Shown: positions 53,630-62,050 of the stretch, piece by piece
How the letters are laid out: every line of letters starts with the position of its first letter
Numbering within the stretch: position 1 is the first letter of the stretch
From: Metabacillus litoralis
Lineage (GTDB): Bacteria > Bacillota > Bacilli > Bacillales > Bacillaceae
DNA: 64,000 nucleotides
Reading direction: 5' to 3'
Assembly (NCBI RefSeq): GCF_003667825.1
Contig: NZ_CP033043.1
Span: 1,427,001-1,491,000 of the forward strand
The notes under the pieces: generated by a model
What the model was told of the DNA's origin: nothing
What the model saw: the letters and a program-made list of their open reading frames with translations, nothing else
The model's database searches: none
Translations under genes and position numbers: made by a program

Positions 53630-54037
53630 TTTTCATCACTACCTTTTTATCAAATTATTGTTTTATCATCCTTTATATAGACAAAAAGAGGGGGTAGAGT
53701 AGCAGATTTAAATGTTAAATTTTTGTAAAGATAATATTTATTGAGACTATTTAGAATCTGTAAAATAAAAATTTATGTTATCTAAAATAAAAACGTTCCT
53801 TAACAGTTTGTAAGGAACGTTGATCTTTTTTATTAAGTTTGCTTTGGCAGCTAAACTACCACTATACAAAAATTTGAGAATGTGACCCATTCTAGATTAT
53901 CGTCTATGCTAGTGTTATAAGTTTTTTGTTGTTGTTCTTTTTCTTTTTATTCTTCTTTTTCTTTTTGCCCACGTATCGTAAAAAATGTTTCTTTACCTAT
54001 TTTTTATCTAATATCTTTGAATCTATCAAATATCTTC
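53630..54037. other. Intergenic region with terminator
   Basis: About 410 AT-rich bases. A strong hairpin AACGTTCCTTA/TAAGGAACGTT (53792-53821) followed by T-run is visible at 53792-53834 and can end transcripts on both strands. Nothing else found. Confidence 0.5.
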
Positions 54038-55351
54038 CTACTTTTTTAAAGACTGCTCCGCAAGCCATTCCATTAAGGTTGTTGCTTTTCCATTGATGGT
54101 GTTTGTTACTTCATTGTTGTATACATAAATCCATGACCAATGTCCATCATATTCGTATGGAGTACCGTCACTATTTTTATAGAGTCCTGAAGTGTCAATG
54201 ACATGATCGAATAGAGAGAGATGAACATTTTTTGCGGCTGCTTCAATTAATCGGTTATAGGTTGGGACTGTGTATAGATTCGGATTAACTACCTTGTCGG
54301 TTTTCGCAGTGATAAACCAGATAGGAAGATTCTTCATTTTTTGTATTTCTTCAACTGTGATCAAGGAATCCTTTAGAGCTTCACAGGTTGGGAAGGCTGC
54401 TGCGAAATACTCTGGATAATCGCGTATCATCAGCATCGTCATGTATCCACCATTTGAATCTCCACCAATATAAATTCTACTGTGATCAATATCCTTATTT
54501 TGTGAAACATAGTCTTCAATTAATGCCATAAGTGCTTTTTGATATTTCGACGTACCATCACCGAATTCAGTGAAGCCCTCCATCCAAAAACTAGGTGTTT
54601 GAGGAGCTAATACATAGGCACCATCAAAATAAGCTTGTATTTCTTCTGATGCAAAATTTGCTGCTTTGTTCCCGGCGATGGCAATCGTTGGATCTATACC
54701 GCCTTCTCCTGCTCCATGTAACCAAATGACTAGTGGATTTTTTTCATTATTTTTTGCTGGAGAATAGTCAGCATAGGTTAAAGTAATATTGTCATAAGTT
54801 GCTTTGCCTGTTGTAAAATCATCGACAAGCTCTCTTACTCCCCCGGTAAATGTGTCTATCACTAACTCTGAGATTGTTCCATCACTAGTTTGAATATTCT
54901 TTTGTTGTGTGATCGTGTATTGATTATCAGTCCAATCGTTAAAGCCAGTCCCCTTCCAGTCATAGTTAATGGCAGAAGAAAGTGATAAGGTTGGGGAAAC
55001 TTCCATTTCTAAAACAGCATATTGCCCCATCTTTTCGGCTGGTTTCCCATGCTTATCTGATACATAAGCATTTTTCACAATTCGATTACCTTCTTGTAAG
55101 AATGGATTCTCCAATCTGTGATCGTATCTTTGCACATGAACATGAAAGGTCTCTTTCGTAACGGAATCTACTGGAACAGGTTTTCCTAAATCAACAATTA
55201 CCTTTGTAATGGCTGCTCCCCAATCCATAATTTCTGTAACCGTTTGATAAGAAGGTTGTTTTTTTCCTTCCGTGTTAACCGTATGGCTCATCACAGCTGC
55301 TGAACCTAATTGCGCTAGAGATTTCTCCGATTTATTCTTTTTGTTCTCCAT
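54038..55351 (-). CDS. Ig-like/alpha-beta hydrolase esterase, signal peptide degraded
   Basis: A 437-residue paralogue of 60625-61950 (about 85% identical by eye). N-terminal Ig-like domain (residues ~30-165) followed by a hydrolase: VIWLHGAGEGG (oxyanion region), YIGGDSNGGYMTMLM (nucleophile Ser), FITAKTDKVVNPN (acid) and YDGHWSWIYVYNN (His). The first 30 residues (MENKKNKSEKSLAQLGSAAV, then MSHTVNTEGKKQ) no longer have the hydrophobic core seen in the other copy (KPLMLLGSAAVMSLMLNTGV), so secretion is probably lost. It likely descends from a duplication; the family acts on carbohydrate esters in plant matter. Confidence 0.8.
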   Translation of the reverse strand: MENKKNKSEKSLAQLGSAAVMSHTVNTEGKKQPSYQTVTEIMDWGAAITKVIVDLGKPVPVDSVTKETFHVHVQRYDHRLENPFLQEGNRIVKNAYVSDKHGKPAEKMGQYAVLEMEVSPTLSLSSAINYDWKGTGFNDWTDNQYTITQQKNIQTSDGTISELVIDTFTGGVRELVDDFTTGKATYDNITLTYADYSPAKNNEKNPLVIWLHGAGEGGIDPTIAIAGNKAANFASEEIQAYFDGAYVLAPQTPSFWMEGFTEFGDGTSKYQKALMALIEDYVSQNKDIDHSRIYIGGDSNGGYMTMLMIRDYPEYFAAAFPTCEALKDSLITVEEIQKMKNLPIWFITAKTDKVVNPNLYTVPTYNRLIEAAAKNVHLSLFDHVIDTSGLYKNSDGTPYEYDGHWSWIYVYNNEVTNTINGKATTLMEWLAEQSLKK

Positions 55352-55578
55352 TATGATTTACCTCCCTTTTAGTAAATGCGTGCATTAAAGTAACCGTTTA
55401 CATTTTAATGAGTTTTCTGAAAGTTACCTATTAACTTAATAATTCCTGCTTAAAAGTGAAAACCCTCTCAAATTATTATAAATATTTCGTCACATGTCTA
55501 CTGATTTCAATCTAATATCAGAGCGACAAAAAGATAGCTGATGCCGGAAAGTTCACGTTCAATTCTACTAAACATGGT

Positions 55579-55675
55579 TATAATAAAGATATATACGCAT
55601 ATATTAAAAAGACCGTTGGTGCTCGAACACCAAACGGCCTATACAATAGAAGGTTCCCTTCAAGGGAGTCAGCAT
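55579..55675 (+). ncRNA. Antitoxin-side remnant of TA copy 3
   Basis: CGTTCA and TATAAT (55579-55584) at 17-base spacing, hairpin GACCGTTGGTG/CACCAAACGGCC (55611-55639) and the CAATAGAAGG..CAAGGGAGTCAGC arm (55644-55675) match copies 1 and 2. The right arm is eroded. Extent inferred. Confidence 0.4.
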
Positions 55676-55723
55676 TGTAGGTATAAATCCACCCTCTAAA
55701 TGCTGTTTGGGCTCAAGGGTGGA

Positions 55724-55789
55724 CTATTTTTTGTCTCTAAAAGATATGATGAACAAAACCAAACCTTCAAATGCGATCATAAGAATCAT
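55724..55789 (-). pseudogene. Decayed Hol_Tox toxin, TA copy 3
   Basis: The remaining frame reads MILMIAFEGLVLFIISFRDK then K and stops. The conserved MTVFQTLML start is gone, a glutamate now sits in the membrane helix and the leader repeat has decayed. The toxin is therefore probably inactive; the upstream (antitoxin-side) part is better preserved. Confidence 0.65.
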
Positions 55790-56080
55790 CCCTTTTTTTA
55801 TGGGGAACTCTGAACTTTCATCAGTTTACCTAATGAATGGCAATCTTTTAACGTTAACACTATTGAACTTGTTTCCTCTTTCTATTGAAAGTTCTAGCTT
55901 CTATTTGATCATTTGTTACATTGAGAAATCCCCTAATCTTCAAATGAAAGTGCATAGTTATGTTGAATACCTTCTCTACAAACTTCATAGCATAATATCT
56001 ACCCAATAATTAAAACAACTCTAACTGTTTGAACAAATTGTTATATCAATTTCTGATACTAAGGTGTATTATGATAATTT

Positions 56081-56872
56081 TTAAAAGTACCCTTTTTGAA
56101 TGCTTCTCTCTCTATGTTTTCTTATTGCATGTAGAGAAGGAAACGCATTTGGCTCTAAAGGTAAGGATATTTCCCTTCCGTCAAATTGTTTATAACTACT
56201 TTCTTGTAAAATATGACTTACCACTATTCGGAATTGATCATTAATCACAATCAACCCCTCATCAAATAGTTTATGAATATCCATTCTAAAGCAAATTCCA
56301 TTTTGAATATGGTTACTTTCTTCATTAACATATGCTTGAATATGAGCAGCTTGAAGCACTTCCAAACATGTTTCATTAGTTATACAACACTTTGAACCAT
56401 AAGCGTTTAAAACTTTCTTTCTAAAATCACTTTGACCCATACGTTTCTTGAATTTTTGTTCACTGTATTCAGTTTTTTCTTCTGGAATATGTTTAAAACT
56501 ATCTTCACTGTCAGATTGGAATGGTACTAAAGGTGAAGGTTCGATTTTATTTTTACTTAAAGAATTGGTCGGTATATCCTCATTATCACTTCCATCGCTA
56601 TTATTTGGGATGCCGTCTTTATAATAGCCTCTTAGCCCCCATATTTTTGTTCTACCGTTTCTTTCTACAATATAAAAACTATCTTTTTTTCCACAAAATC
56701 TCTCACAATCACTGCAATAACGTTCTAAGGTTCGAGGAATTGAAGACTCTTTATAAGGTATAATTCCTCGTTCTTTTACTTTTTTACGAATATCCAATAA
56801 TGAGCCTTTACCACCTAACTCTCTTAGAACATCAGTAATTTCATCAACCCATAACTTCCTACTAGAATCCAT
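56081..56872 (-). CDS. HNH_2-type endonuclease with N-terminal winged helix
   Basis: A 263-residue protein. Residues 5-65 read as a winged helix (KLWVDEITDVLRELGGKGSL, then KESSIPRTLERYCSD). The nuclease is near 150-220: RMGQSDFRKKVLNAYGSKCC, ITNETCLEVLQAAHIQAY, and ICFRMDIHKLFDEGLI, the HNH_2 pattern. It is the last gene of the DUF262 cluster, 55 bases after the larger DUF262 gene. HNH_2 nucleases are frequent in restriction-like modules; target unknown. Confidence 0.75.
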   Translation of the reverse strand: MDSSRKLWVDEITDVLRELGGKGSLLDIRKKVKERGIIPYKESSIPRTLERYCSDCERFCGKKDSFYIVERNGRTKIWGLRGYYKDGIPNNSDGSDNEDIPTNSLSKNKIEPSPLVPFQSDSEDSFKHIPEEKTEYSEQKFKKRMGQSDFRKKVLNAYGSKCCITNETCLEVLQAAHIQAYVNEESNHIQNGICFRMDIHKLFDEGLIVINDQFRIVVSHILQESSYKQFDGREISLPLEPNAFPSLHAIRKHRERSIQKGYF

Positions 56873-56926
56873 ACAATTTTCACACCCGTATAATTAATCT
56901 TTCTATTGTTTGTAATAAAACATATG

Positions 56927-58861
56927 TCAAAAGTATGAGTTTGTATTAAACAAATACTCCTCCAACAACCGAATCATCTCCATCTGATGTTTCTTAGCCA
57001 AATCATCATTCCACTTCTCATTCTCATAAATCAATGCCATCTTCAATGAATCTAGCTTCTCTCGATTATTGTTGATAAAACGTTGACGTTTTTCGTTAAA
57101 TGGTAAATTACTATATTCTGAATTAACACTTCTGGAAACTAGGGCGAGATTGCCGAATTTGTTTAATTGCTCCTGAGATACTGTGTTTGTATCGGTGATT
57201 TTATGATTTTGTGGGGAAATATGTTCCACAGAGTTTTTGGCTGTTAATTTAAACTCTCTCCACTTAGTTCCCTTGTTTCCGTATTTCTCCCAAAGAACAT
57301 ACTCTAGCTTGTAAAACCAGTAATGAGGAAATTCTGTTCCAAGCTCCTCGTGTAAAATGTTAGTACTTAAGGTAGTTTTATAATAAGGTTTTTCTAGAAA
57401 ATACCTTGTTCGCTCGATTAAGGTTTTGTCATCTTTTTCCGCACATAGCAAGTGATTGTCTAGGTGCTTTAAATATTTATAACTATCCTGCCCGTTGTTC
57501 TCTAATATATAATGTAAATATGGAGTTAACCAATAGTGTGTTGTAATTTGTTGGGAGTGATATAACATGCTTTGCAAGAGTGCCTCTCCCCGAGCTGTTG
57601 ATTCTCCCCTTTGTAAGGAGTAATAAATATTTCTGCCATTTTTATTAGCGTTTTTGTATGTTCTTCGGATTGAATGAATTTCATGATCCTTAGGGCCAAC
57701 CCATTTAATCACATGTTTATCAAAATAATAGCGAACTTTCCACAGCAATTTGATAAACTTCTTAACATTTTCATCTTTAACTGATTTTGTTAAAAAATTA
57801 TCCGAAAATATCATTAGTAATTCTTTATCTGAAATTTTCAGGATATCTTTTTCTTCTTTCTTAGCTAAATATATTCTTAATGTATGCTGCAGAAGCATAG
57901 GAAACGTTATAATACTCCTTACATCTTCACTATCATATTCATCTTCTTCATTATCCTCATCACTATTAAAGCTAGCATGAACATCCTCTGATTCTAATAT
58001 ATCTAATAAAGTCATAGACTCACTGTTTTCTTCCGCTTTCTCGTCAATCGCCGCTAACACTTTGGTCGGATCAGCCAATTGTTCCTCACCAACCTTGGCA
58101 GTTTCCTGGTCAAATAAATGAGTTGTTTTAATATGAGTTATATCTTTAATATTTTTCTCAATATATTGATTCATATTAGCGCATGCATCCCATAAGTTGC
58201 TGTATTTTATGCGGTCTTGAGCCTGTAGTTTATCTAGTAATCTTGCTTTTAAAATTTCATGATGTTGTAGCTGAATGCCACGGTTGTTAATCACTTCAAA
58301 CAATTTATTTAAATCGGTTTTCTCTGGTACTTCTGTATAAACCAACTGGACTTTCTCGTATATAAATTCGGCTATCTTGGCTGCTTTCCCAGGTTTACTT
58401 CCCTCAAATTCAGAGTGAAATCGTCTAATTAAAGCTAGTGAGTCATCAATATTGGCCGTAATATCTACGTTTTTACTTCCGTTAATTAATGACTGAAATT
58501 TCTCATTGATTTCCTCTCTAATTGCGAAGCTTATTCGATTCTCTCCCTCATTTTCAATAAACGATTTTAAAGTACCTGCAAATATGATCGAAATCATCCA
58601 AAGTGTTGTAAAACGTTGCTGTCCATCGATTAAATCATATACCTTTCTTTGTTCGGTAGAAGAGGAGGGATTTTCAACAACGAGAACACCTCCTAAGTAA
58701 AATAGCTCTTTTCCGTCATTAAAAGCAGCCTCTATATCTTCTAGTAACGTTTTCACTTGTTCTTCCTGCCAAACATATAATCTTTGATAAATCGGTATGT
58801 TAAAAACATATTGTTTTTCTACTAAACTCTTTAATGTGACTAAATTAGACTGTATCTCCAT
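56927..58861 (-). CDS. DUF262-DUF1524 protein (GmrSD-like, fused)
   Basis: ATG 58861 follows AGGAGATTGAAA, giving 644 residues (the start to 58879 overlaps the site). N-terminal DUF262 with QRLYVWQEEQVKTLLEDIEA, LFYLGGVLVVE and YDLIDGQQRFTTLW (the DGQQR box). The C-terminal half has the DUF1524 HNH-type motif: SVEHISPQNHKITDTN and FGNLALVSRSVNSEY. GmrS/GmrD-type proteins cut modified DNA (type IV restriction); here both domains are on one chain. It overlaps the upstream DUF262 gene by 17 bases, so both are translated from one message. Confidence 0.85.
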   Translation of the reverse strand: MEIQSNLVTLKSLVEKQYVFNIPIYQRLYVWQEEQVKTLLEDIEAAFNDGKELFYLGGVLVVENPSSSTEQRKVYDLIDGQQRFTTLWMISIIFAGTLKSFIENEGENRISFAIREEINEKFQSLINGSKNVDITANIDDSLALIRRFHSEFEGSKPGKAAKIAEFIYEKVQLVYTEVPEKTDLNKLFEVINNRGIQLQHHEILKARLLDKLQAQDRIKYSNLWDACANMNQYIEKNIKDITHIKTTHLFDQETAKVGEEQLADPTKVLAAIDEKAEENSESMTLLDILESEDVHASFNSDEDNEEDEYDSEDVRSIITFPMLLQHTLRIYLAKKEEKDILKISDKELLMIFSDNFLTKSVKDENVKKFIKLLWKVRYYFDKHVIKWVGPKDHEIHSIRRTYKNANKNGRNIYYSLQRGESTARGEALLQSMLYHSQQITTHYWLTPYLHYILENNGQDSYKYLKHLDNHLLCAEKDDKTLIERTRYFLEKPYYKTTLSTNILHEELGTEFPHYWFYKLEYVLWEKYGNKGTKWREFKLTAKNSVEHISPQNHKITDTNTVSQEQLNKFGNLALVSRSVNSEYSNLPFNEKRQRFINNNREKLDSLKMALIYENEKWNDDLAKKHQMEMIRLLEEYLFNTNSYF

Positions 58862-60317
58862 TTTCAATCTCCTTAACAAATGTATCCATCCAGCTTTCTT
58901 TATAATCGAAACTCTTTTTACCGTAATAACTCAAAATGCGTTCTTTATAATAACCACGCACACCCTTGCCATTTTCAATGTTTTCTTTCGTGTAAATATC
59001 GATTGGTTGTGAACATCTTGATAAGAAATTAAACACTTCTTCTGGTGTAAACGCATGACTAATCACATCTAACAGGTTATTTTCGCTATCTTTAAGAAAA
59101 TTCATTGGTGCTTGCTTTACTACATTTTGTTTTTCTAATCGAATCGCCCCAAGCAAATGATCTAGCCATAGCGAAAAGCGAAACAGTTGCTGTTCACCGA
59201 ACTTGTCATAATACATCAAGCTAGCTAGAATGAACAATTCCTTCAAATAAACGGATAAATGCTTCCAGACGTTTTCATAAAAATCTCTAAATCTCTTTAT
59301 TTCTTTACTAGTAATAGTTTGATCTGTAAAAAGTAAGTGAATCACTTCTGCATATCTTTTTGAAAAAAGAAAATAACCCAGGCCCTTACTTATAGGTTGT
59401 CTTAATGAAAAAGGAAGAGAGCTAGCAAGATGGTTATGATTCTTCACTTGTATTTCATAATCTCCATTATCTTTTACATAAAGTTTAGCTCCATAGGTAT
59501 TGTAAAAATTAGGAAATAACTCAATTGTTTTGTCATCATCACTCTGTTTGGTGTTTCGCATAAATTCCGCTAACATGTCTTCATCATTAGCTAGTGTGAT
59601 TTGTTTTTGTCCACGCCAAGTACGAGCACGAGAAAGATATTTTGTAAATAACTCTACTGTAAAGTCTCCTTTTTTATGAAGAATGGGCTTGATATTCTGG
59701 ATGTTTTCCCAATCCTTCGCACAACGCTCCTGAACGGTTGTATTATTTATCGCTCTAAGATGATACGCCTTTAGTAAATCGGTAGACTCCAGCTTTACTC
59801 CTCGGTAATTTTGCGTATCAAAAAAGGTAAAAGCCAAATCCTCTGAAGGTGTGGTAATAAAGGTGAATTGGATATTAGGAAACAATAAAGATACCTTCTC
59901 TTTCCATGCTTTATTCTCATCATGATGAAAAAATCTTTGAATGCTTTTAATATTTTTAATGGATTCTGGTGAGTTAAATTCCATCGCAATTTTGCCTTCT
60001 ATTAATCTTCTATGTAATAGAAAATAAAGAATACTTAACGTAGTCATACGCTGCTGACCATCGATAATGAACAGCTTTTCTTTTTCATCATTTTTATGTA
60101 GCAATATGCTTCCCATATAATAAGGGATATTTGGCTGTGATTCGATGTGTTCTAGTAAATCCTCCAGCAACTCTTTTACTTTATTTATATTCCAAACATA
60201 TGGTCGTTGATAGGTATCGATCGCGATTGGATAAACTGCCTTTTCTTTAAAAAATTGCTCAAACGTACCAACCTCTACTTTTACATCATTCTTTTTACTG
60301 GTTGCTGTATATGTCAT
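58845..60317 (-). CDS. DUF262 protein (GmrS-like)
   Basis: ATG 60317 sits nine bases after GGAG, giving 490 residues (ATG 60332 has no site). DUF262 motifs: IDTYQRPYVWNINKVKELLE, YYMGSILLHKNDEKEKLF and FIIDGQQRMTTLSIL. The second half has no clear DUF1524 motif but shows the helical tail of the family (EVFNFLSRCSQPIDIYT). It precedes the fused DUF262-DUF1524 gene, so this looks like a two-subunit type IV restriction-like system with an extra HNH_2 nuclease. Target (glucosylated, methylated or phosphorothioated DNA) cannot be told. Confidence 0.85.
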   Translation of the reverse strand: MTYTATSKKNDVKVEVGTFEQFFKEKAVYPIAIDTYQRPYVWNINKVKELLEDLLEHIESQPNIPYYMGSILLHKNDEKEKLFIIDGQQRMTTLSILYFLLHRRLIEGKIAMEFNSPESIKNIKSIQRFFHHDENKAWKEKVSLLFPNIQFTFITTPSEDLAFTFFDTQNYRGVKLESTDLLKAYHLRAINNTTVQERCAKDWENIQNIKPILHKKGDFTVELFTKYLSRARTWRGQKQITLANDEDMLAEFMRNTKQSDDDKTIELFPNFYNTYGAKLYVKDNGDYEIQVKNHNHLASSLPFSLRQPISKGLGYFLFSKRYAEVIHLLFTDQTITSKEIKRFRDFYENVWKHLSVYLKELFILASLMYYDKFGEQQLFRFSLWLDHLLGAIRLEKQNVVKQAPMNFLKDSENNLLDVISHAFTPEEVFNFLSRCSQPIDIYTKENIENGKGVRGYYKERILSYYGKKSFDYKESWMDTFVKEIENGDTV

Positions 60318-60540
60318 CTTGCTCAGCTCCATTTATCTAGGTTTCATTTTTTTGTTATTTATTGTTTACTACCATTCTACTAATTCCTTAGTACTTGAAC
60401 AGTTAATAGCTTAATTTTACCTCATTCGACAATTTTTGTTAATTTATCTTCTAGGAAATCTTACTTTAATGGAGCGTATGTATTAGTTCCACAAGCACCT
60501 ACGAGGTGAATGTAGGGATCTATTACGAAAATTCACTTGA
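60318..60540. other. Upstream region of the DUF262 operon
   Basis: About 220 bases, AT-rich, between the DUF262 operon start and the terminator of the esterase. It should hold the operon promoter; nothing certain seen. Confidence 0.35.
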
Positions 60541-60590
60541 TATAAAAATAAGCGGCTTCTCCTTCATCAGAGAAACCGCTTATATTAATT
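60541..60590 (-). terminator. Terminator of the second esterase
   Basis: Stem of AATAAGCGG-type arm with CCGCTTATATT plus an inner TTCTC/GAGAA pairing; the minus strand ends in a T-rich stretch. It follows the stop of the esterase at 60625. Confidence 0.7.
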
Positions 60591-60624
60591 TATGCCTCTC
60601 AATCTATCAAATATATTCCTACTT

Positions 60625-61950
60625 TTATAATGACTGCTTAGCAAGCCATTCCATTAAGGTTGTTGTTTTTCCATTTAAAGTGTTTGTTACTTCATTGTTG
60701 TATACATAAATCCATGACCAATGTCCATTATATTCGTATGGAGTACCGTCACTGTTTTTATAAAGACCTGAAGTATCAATTACATTCTCGAATAAGGATA
60801 GGTGAACATCCTTTGCACCCGCTTCAATTAATCTGTTATAGGTTGGAACTGTGTATTGATCAGGATTGACAACCATGTCGGTTTTGGCAGTAATAAACCA
60901 GATTGGAAGGTTTTTCATTTTTTGAATTTCTTCGTCAGTAATAAGGGTATCTTTTAGCGCTTCACATGTTGGGAAGGCTGCTGCGAAATACTCTGGATAG
61001 TCGCGTACCATCAGCATCGTCATATATCCACCATTTGAATCTCCACCAATATAAATTCTACTAGGATCAATGTCCTTATTTTGTGAAACATAGTCGTCGA
61101 TTAAGGCCATCAGTGCTTTCTGATATTTTGACGTACCATCTCCAAATCCAGTAAAACCCTCCATCCAAAAACCAGGTGTTTGGGGTGCTAATACATAAGC
61201 ACCATCAAAATAGGCTTGAATCTCTTCTGATGCAAAGTTGGCCGCTTTGTTCCCTGCGATGGCCATGGTTGGGTCTGTACCGCCTTCTCCTGCTCCATGT
61301 AACCAAATGACTAGTGGATTTTTTGCGTTATCTTTTGCTGGAGAATAGTCAGCATAGGATAAAGTAACGTTGTCATAGGTTGCAGTACCAGTAGTAAATT
61401 CATCTACAAGCTCTCTCACTCCACCTGTAAATGTATCTACAACTAACCCTGAGATTGATCCTGCATTGGTTATGATATTCTTTTGTTGTGTGATTGTATA
61501 TTTATTATCTGTCCAATCATTAAATCCAGTACCTGCCCAGTCGTAGTTGATTGCAGAAGATAGTGATAAGCTTGGAGAAATTTCCATTTCTAAAACAGCG
61601 TATTTTCCCATTTTCTTAGCTGGATTCCCATGCTTATCTGAAACATAAGCATTCTTCACTTTTCGATTGCCTTCTTGTAAGAATGGATTCGCTAATCTAC
61701 TATCATATCTTTCTACATGAACATTAAAGGTCTCATTAGTAACCGAATTTACTGGAACAGGTTTCCCTAAATCAACGATTACCTTTGTGATAACTGCTCC
61801 CCAATCCTCAATTTCTGTAACTGTTTGATAAGAAGGTGGTTGTGTTTTTATTTCCTTTGCAAATACACCTGTGTTTAACATTAGGCTCATCACAGCAGCT
61901 GAACCTAAAAGCATTAGAGGTTTCGCCCATTTTTTCTTCTTAGTCACCAT
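60625..61950 (-). CDS. Secreted Ig-like/alpha-beta hydrolase esterase
   Basis: A 441-residue protein with CAGGAGG upstream. An intact signal peptide (KPLMLLGSAAVMSLMLNTGV, cleaved near FAKEIK) is followed by an Ig-like domain (residues ~35-165, DLGKPVPVNSVTNETFNVHV) and a hydrolase (170-441): VIWLHGAGEGG, YIGGDSNGGYMTMLM (Ser), TAKTDMVVNPDQ (Asp) and YNGHWSW (His). The family is seen with plant-polysaccharide degradation. The gene follows the GH3 gene by 100 bases and a LacI-type operator lies between, so the two may be co-transcribed. The paralogue at 54038 lacks the secretion signal. Confidence 0.85.
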   Translation of the reverse strand: MVTKKKKWAKPLMLLGSAAVMSLMLNTGVFAKEIKTQPPSYQTVTEIEDWGAVITKVIVDLGKPVPVNSVTNETFNVHVERYDSRLANPFLQEGNRKVKNAYVSDKHGNPAKKMGKYAVLEMEISPSLSLSSAINYDWAGTGFNDWTDNKYTITQQKNIITNAGSISGLVVDTFTGGVRELVDEFTTGTATYDNVTLSYADYSPAKDNAKNPLVIWLHGAGEGGTDPTMAIAGNKAANFASEEIQAYFDGAYVLAPQTPGFWMEGFTGFGDGTSKYQKALMALIDDYVSQNKDIDPSRIYIGGDSNGGYMTMLMVRDYPEYFAAAFPTCEALKDTLITDEEIQKMKNLPIWFITAKTDMVVNPDQYTVPTYNRLIEAGAKDVHLSLFENVIDTSGLYKNSDGTPYEYNGHWSWIYVYNNEVTNTLNGKTTTLMEWLAKQSL

Positions 61951-61971
61951 TAATCTTTACCTCCTGTTTGA

Positions 61972-61985
61972 GTAAACGCGTTTAC
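61972..61985. promoter_or_regulatory. LacI-family/cre-like operator
   Basis: Perfect palindrome GTAAACGCGTTTAC, of the type bound by LacI/GalR-family repressors or CcpA (cre), directly upstream of the ribosome site of the esterase gene. The paralogous gene at 55351 has only a degraded match (GTAAATGCGTGCATTA). Confidence 0.6.
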
Positions 61986-62050
61986 ATTAGTTGGTCTTGT
62001 CATTTCTTGATTTTAGACATTCGTTCTAAAAGAGCTCATCCTATTTTCTT

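Noticed and set aside
54038..55351. Treating the esterase as a pseudogene
   Set aside because: The reading frame and catalytic triad are intact; only the signal peptide is lost.
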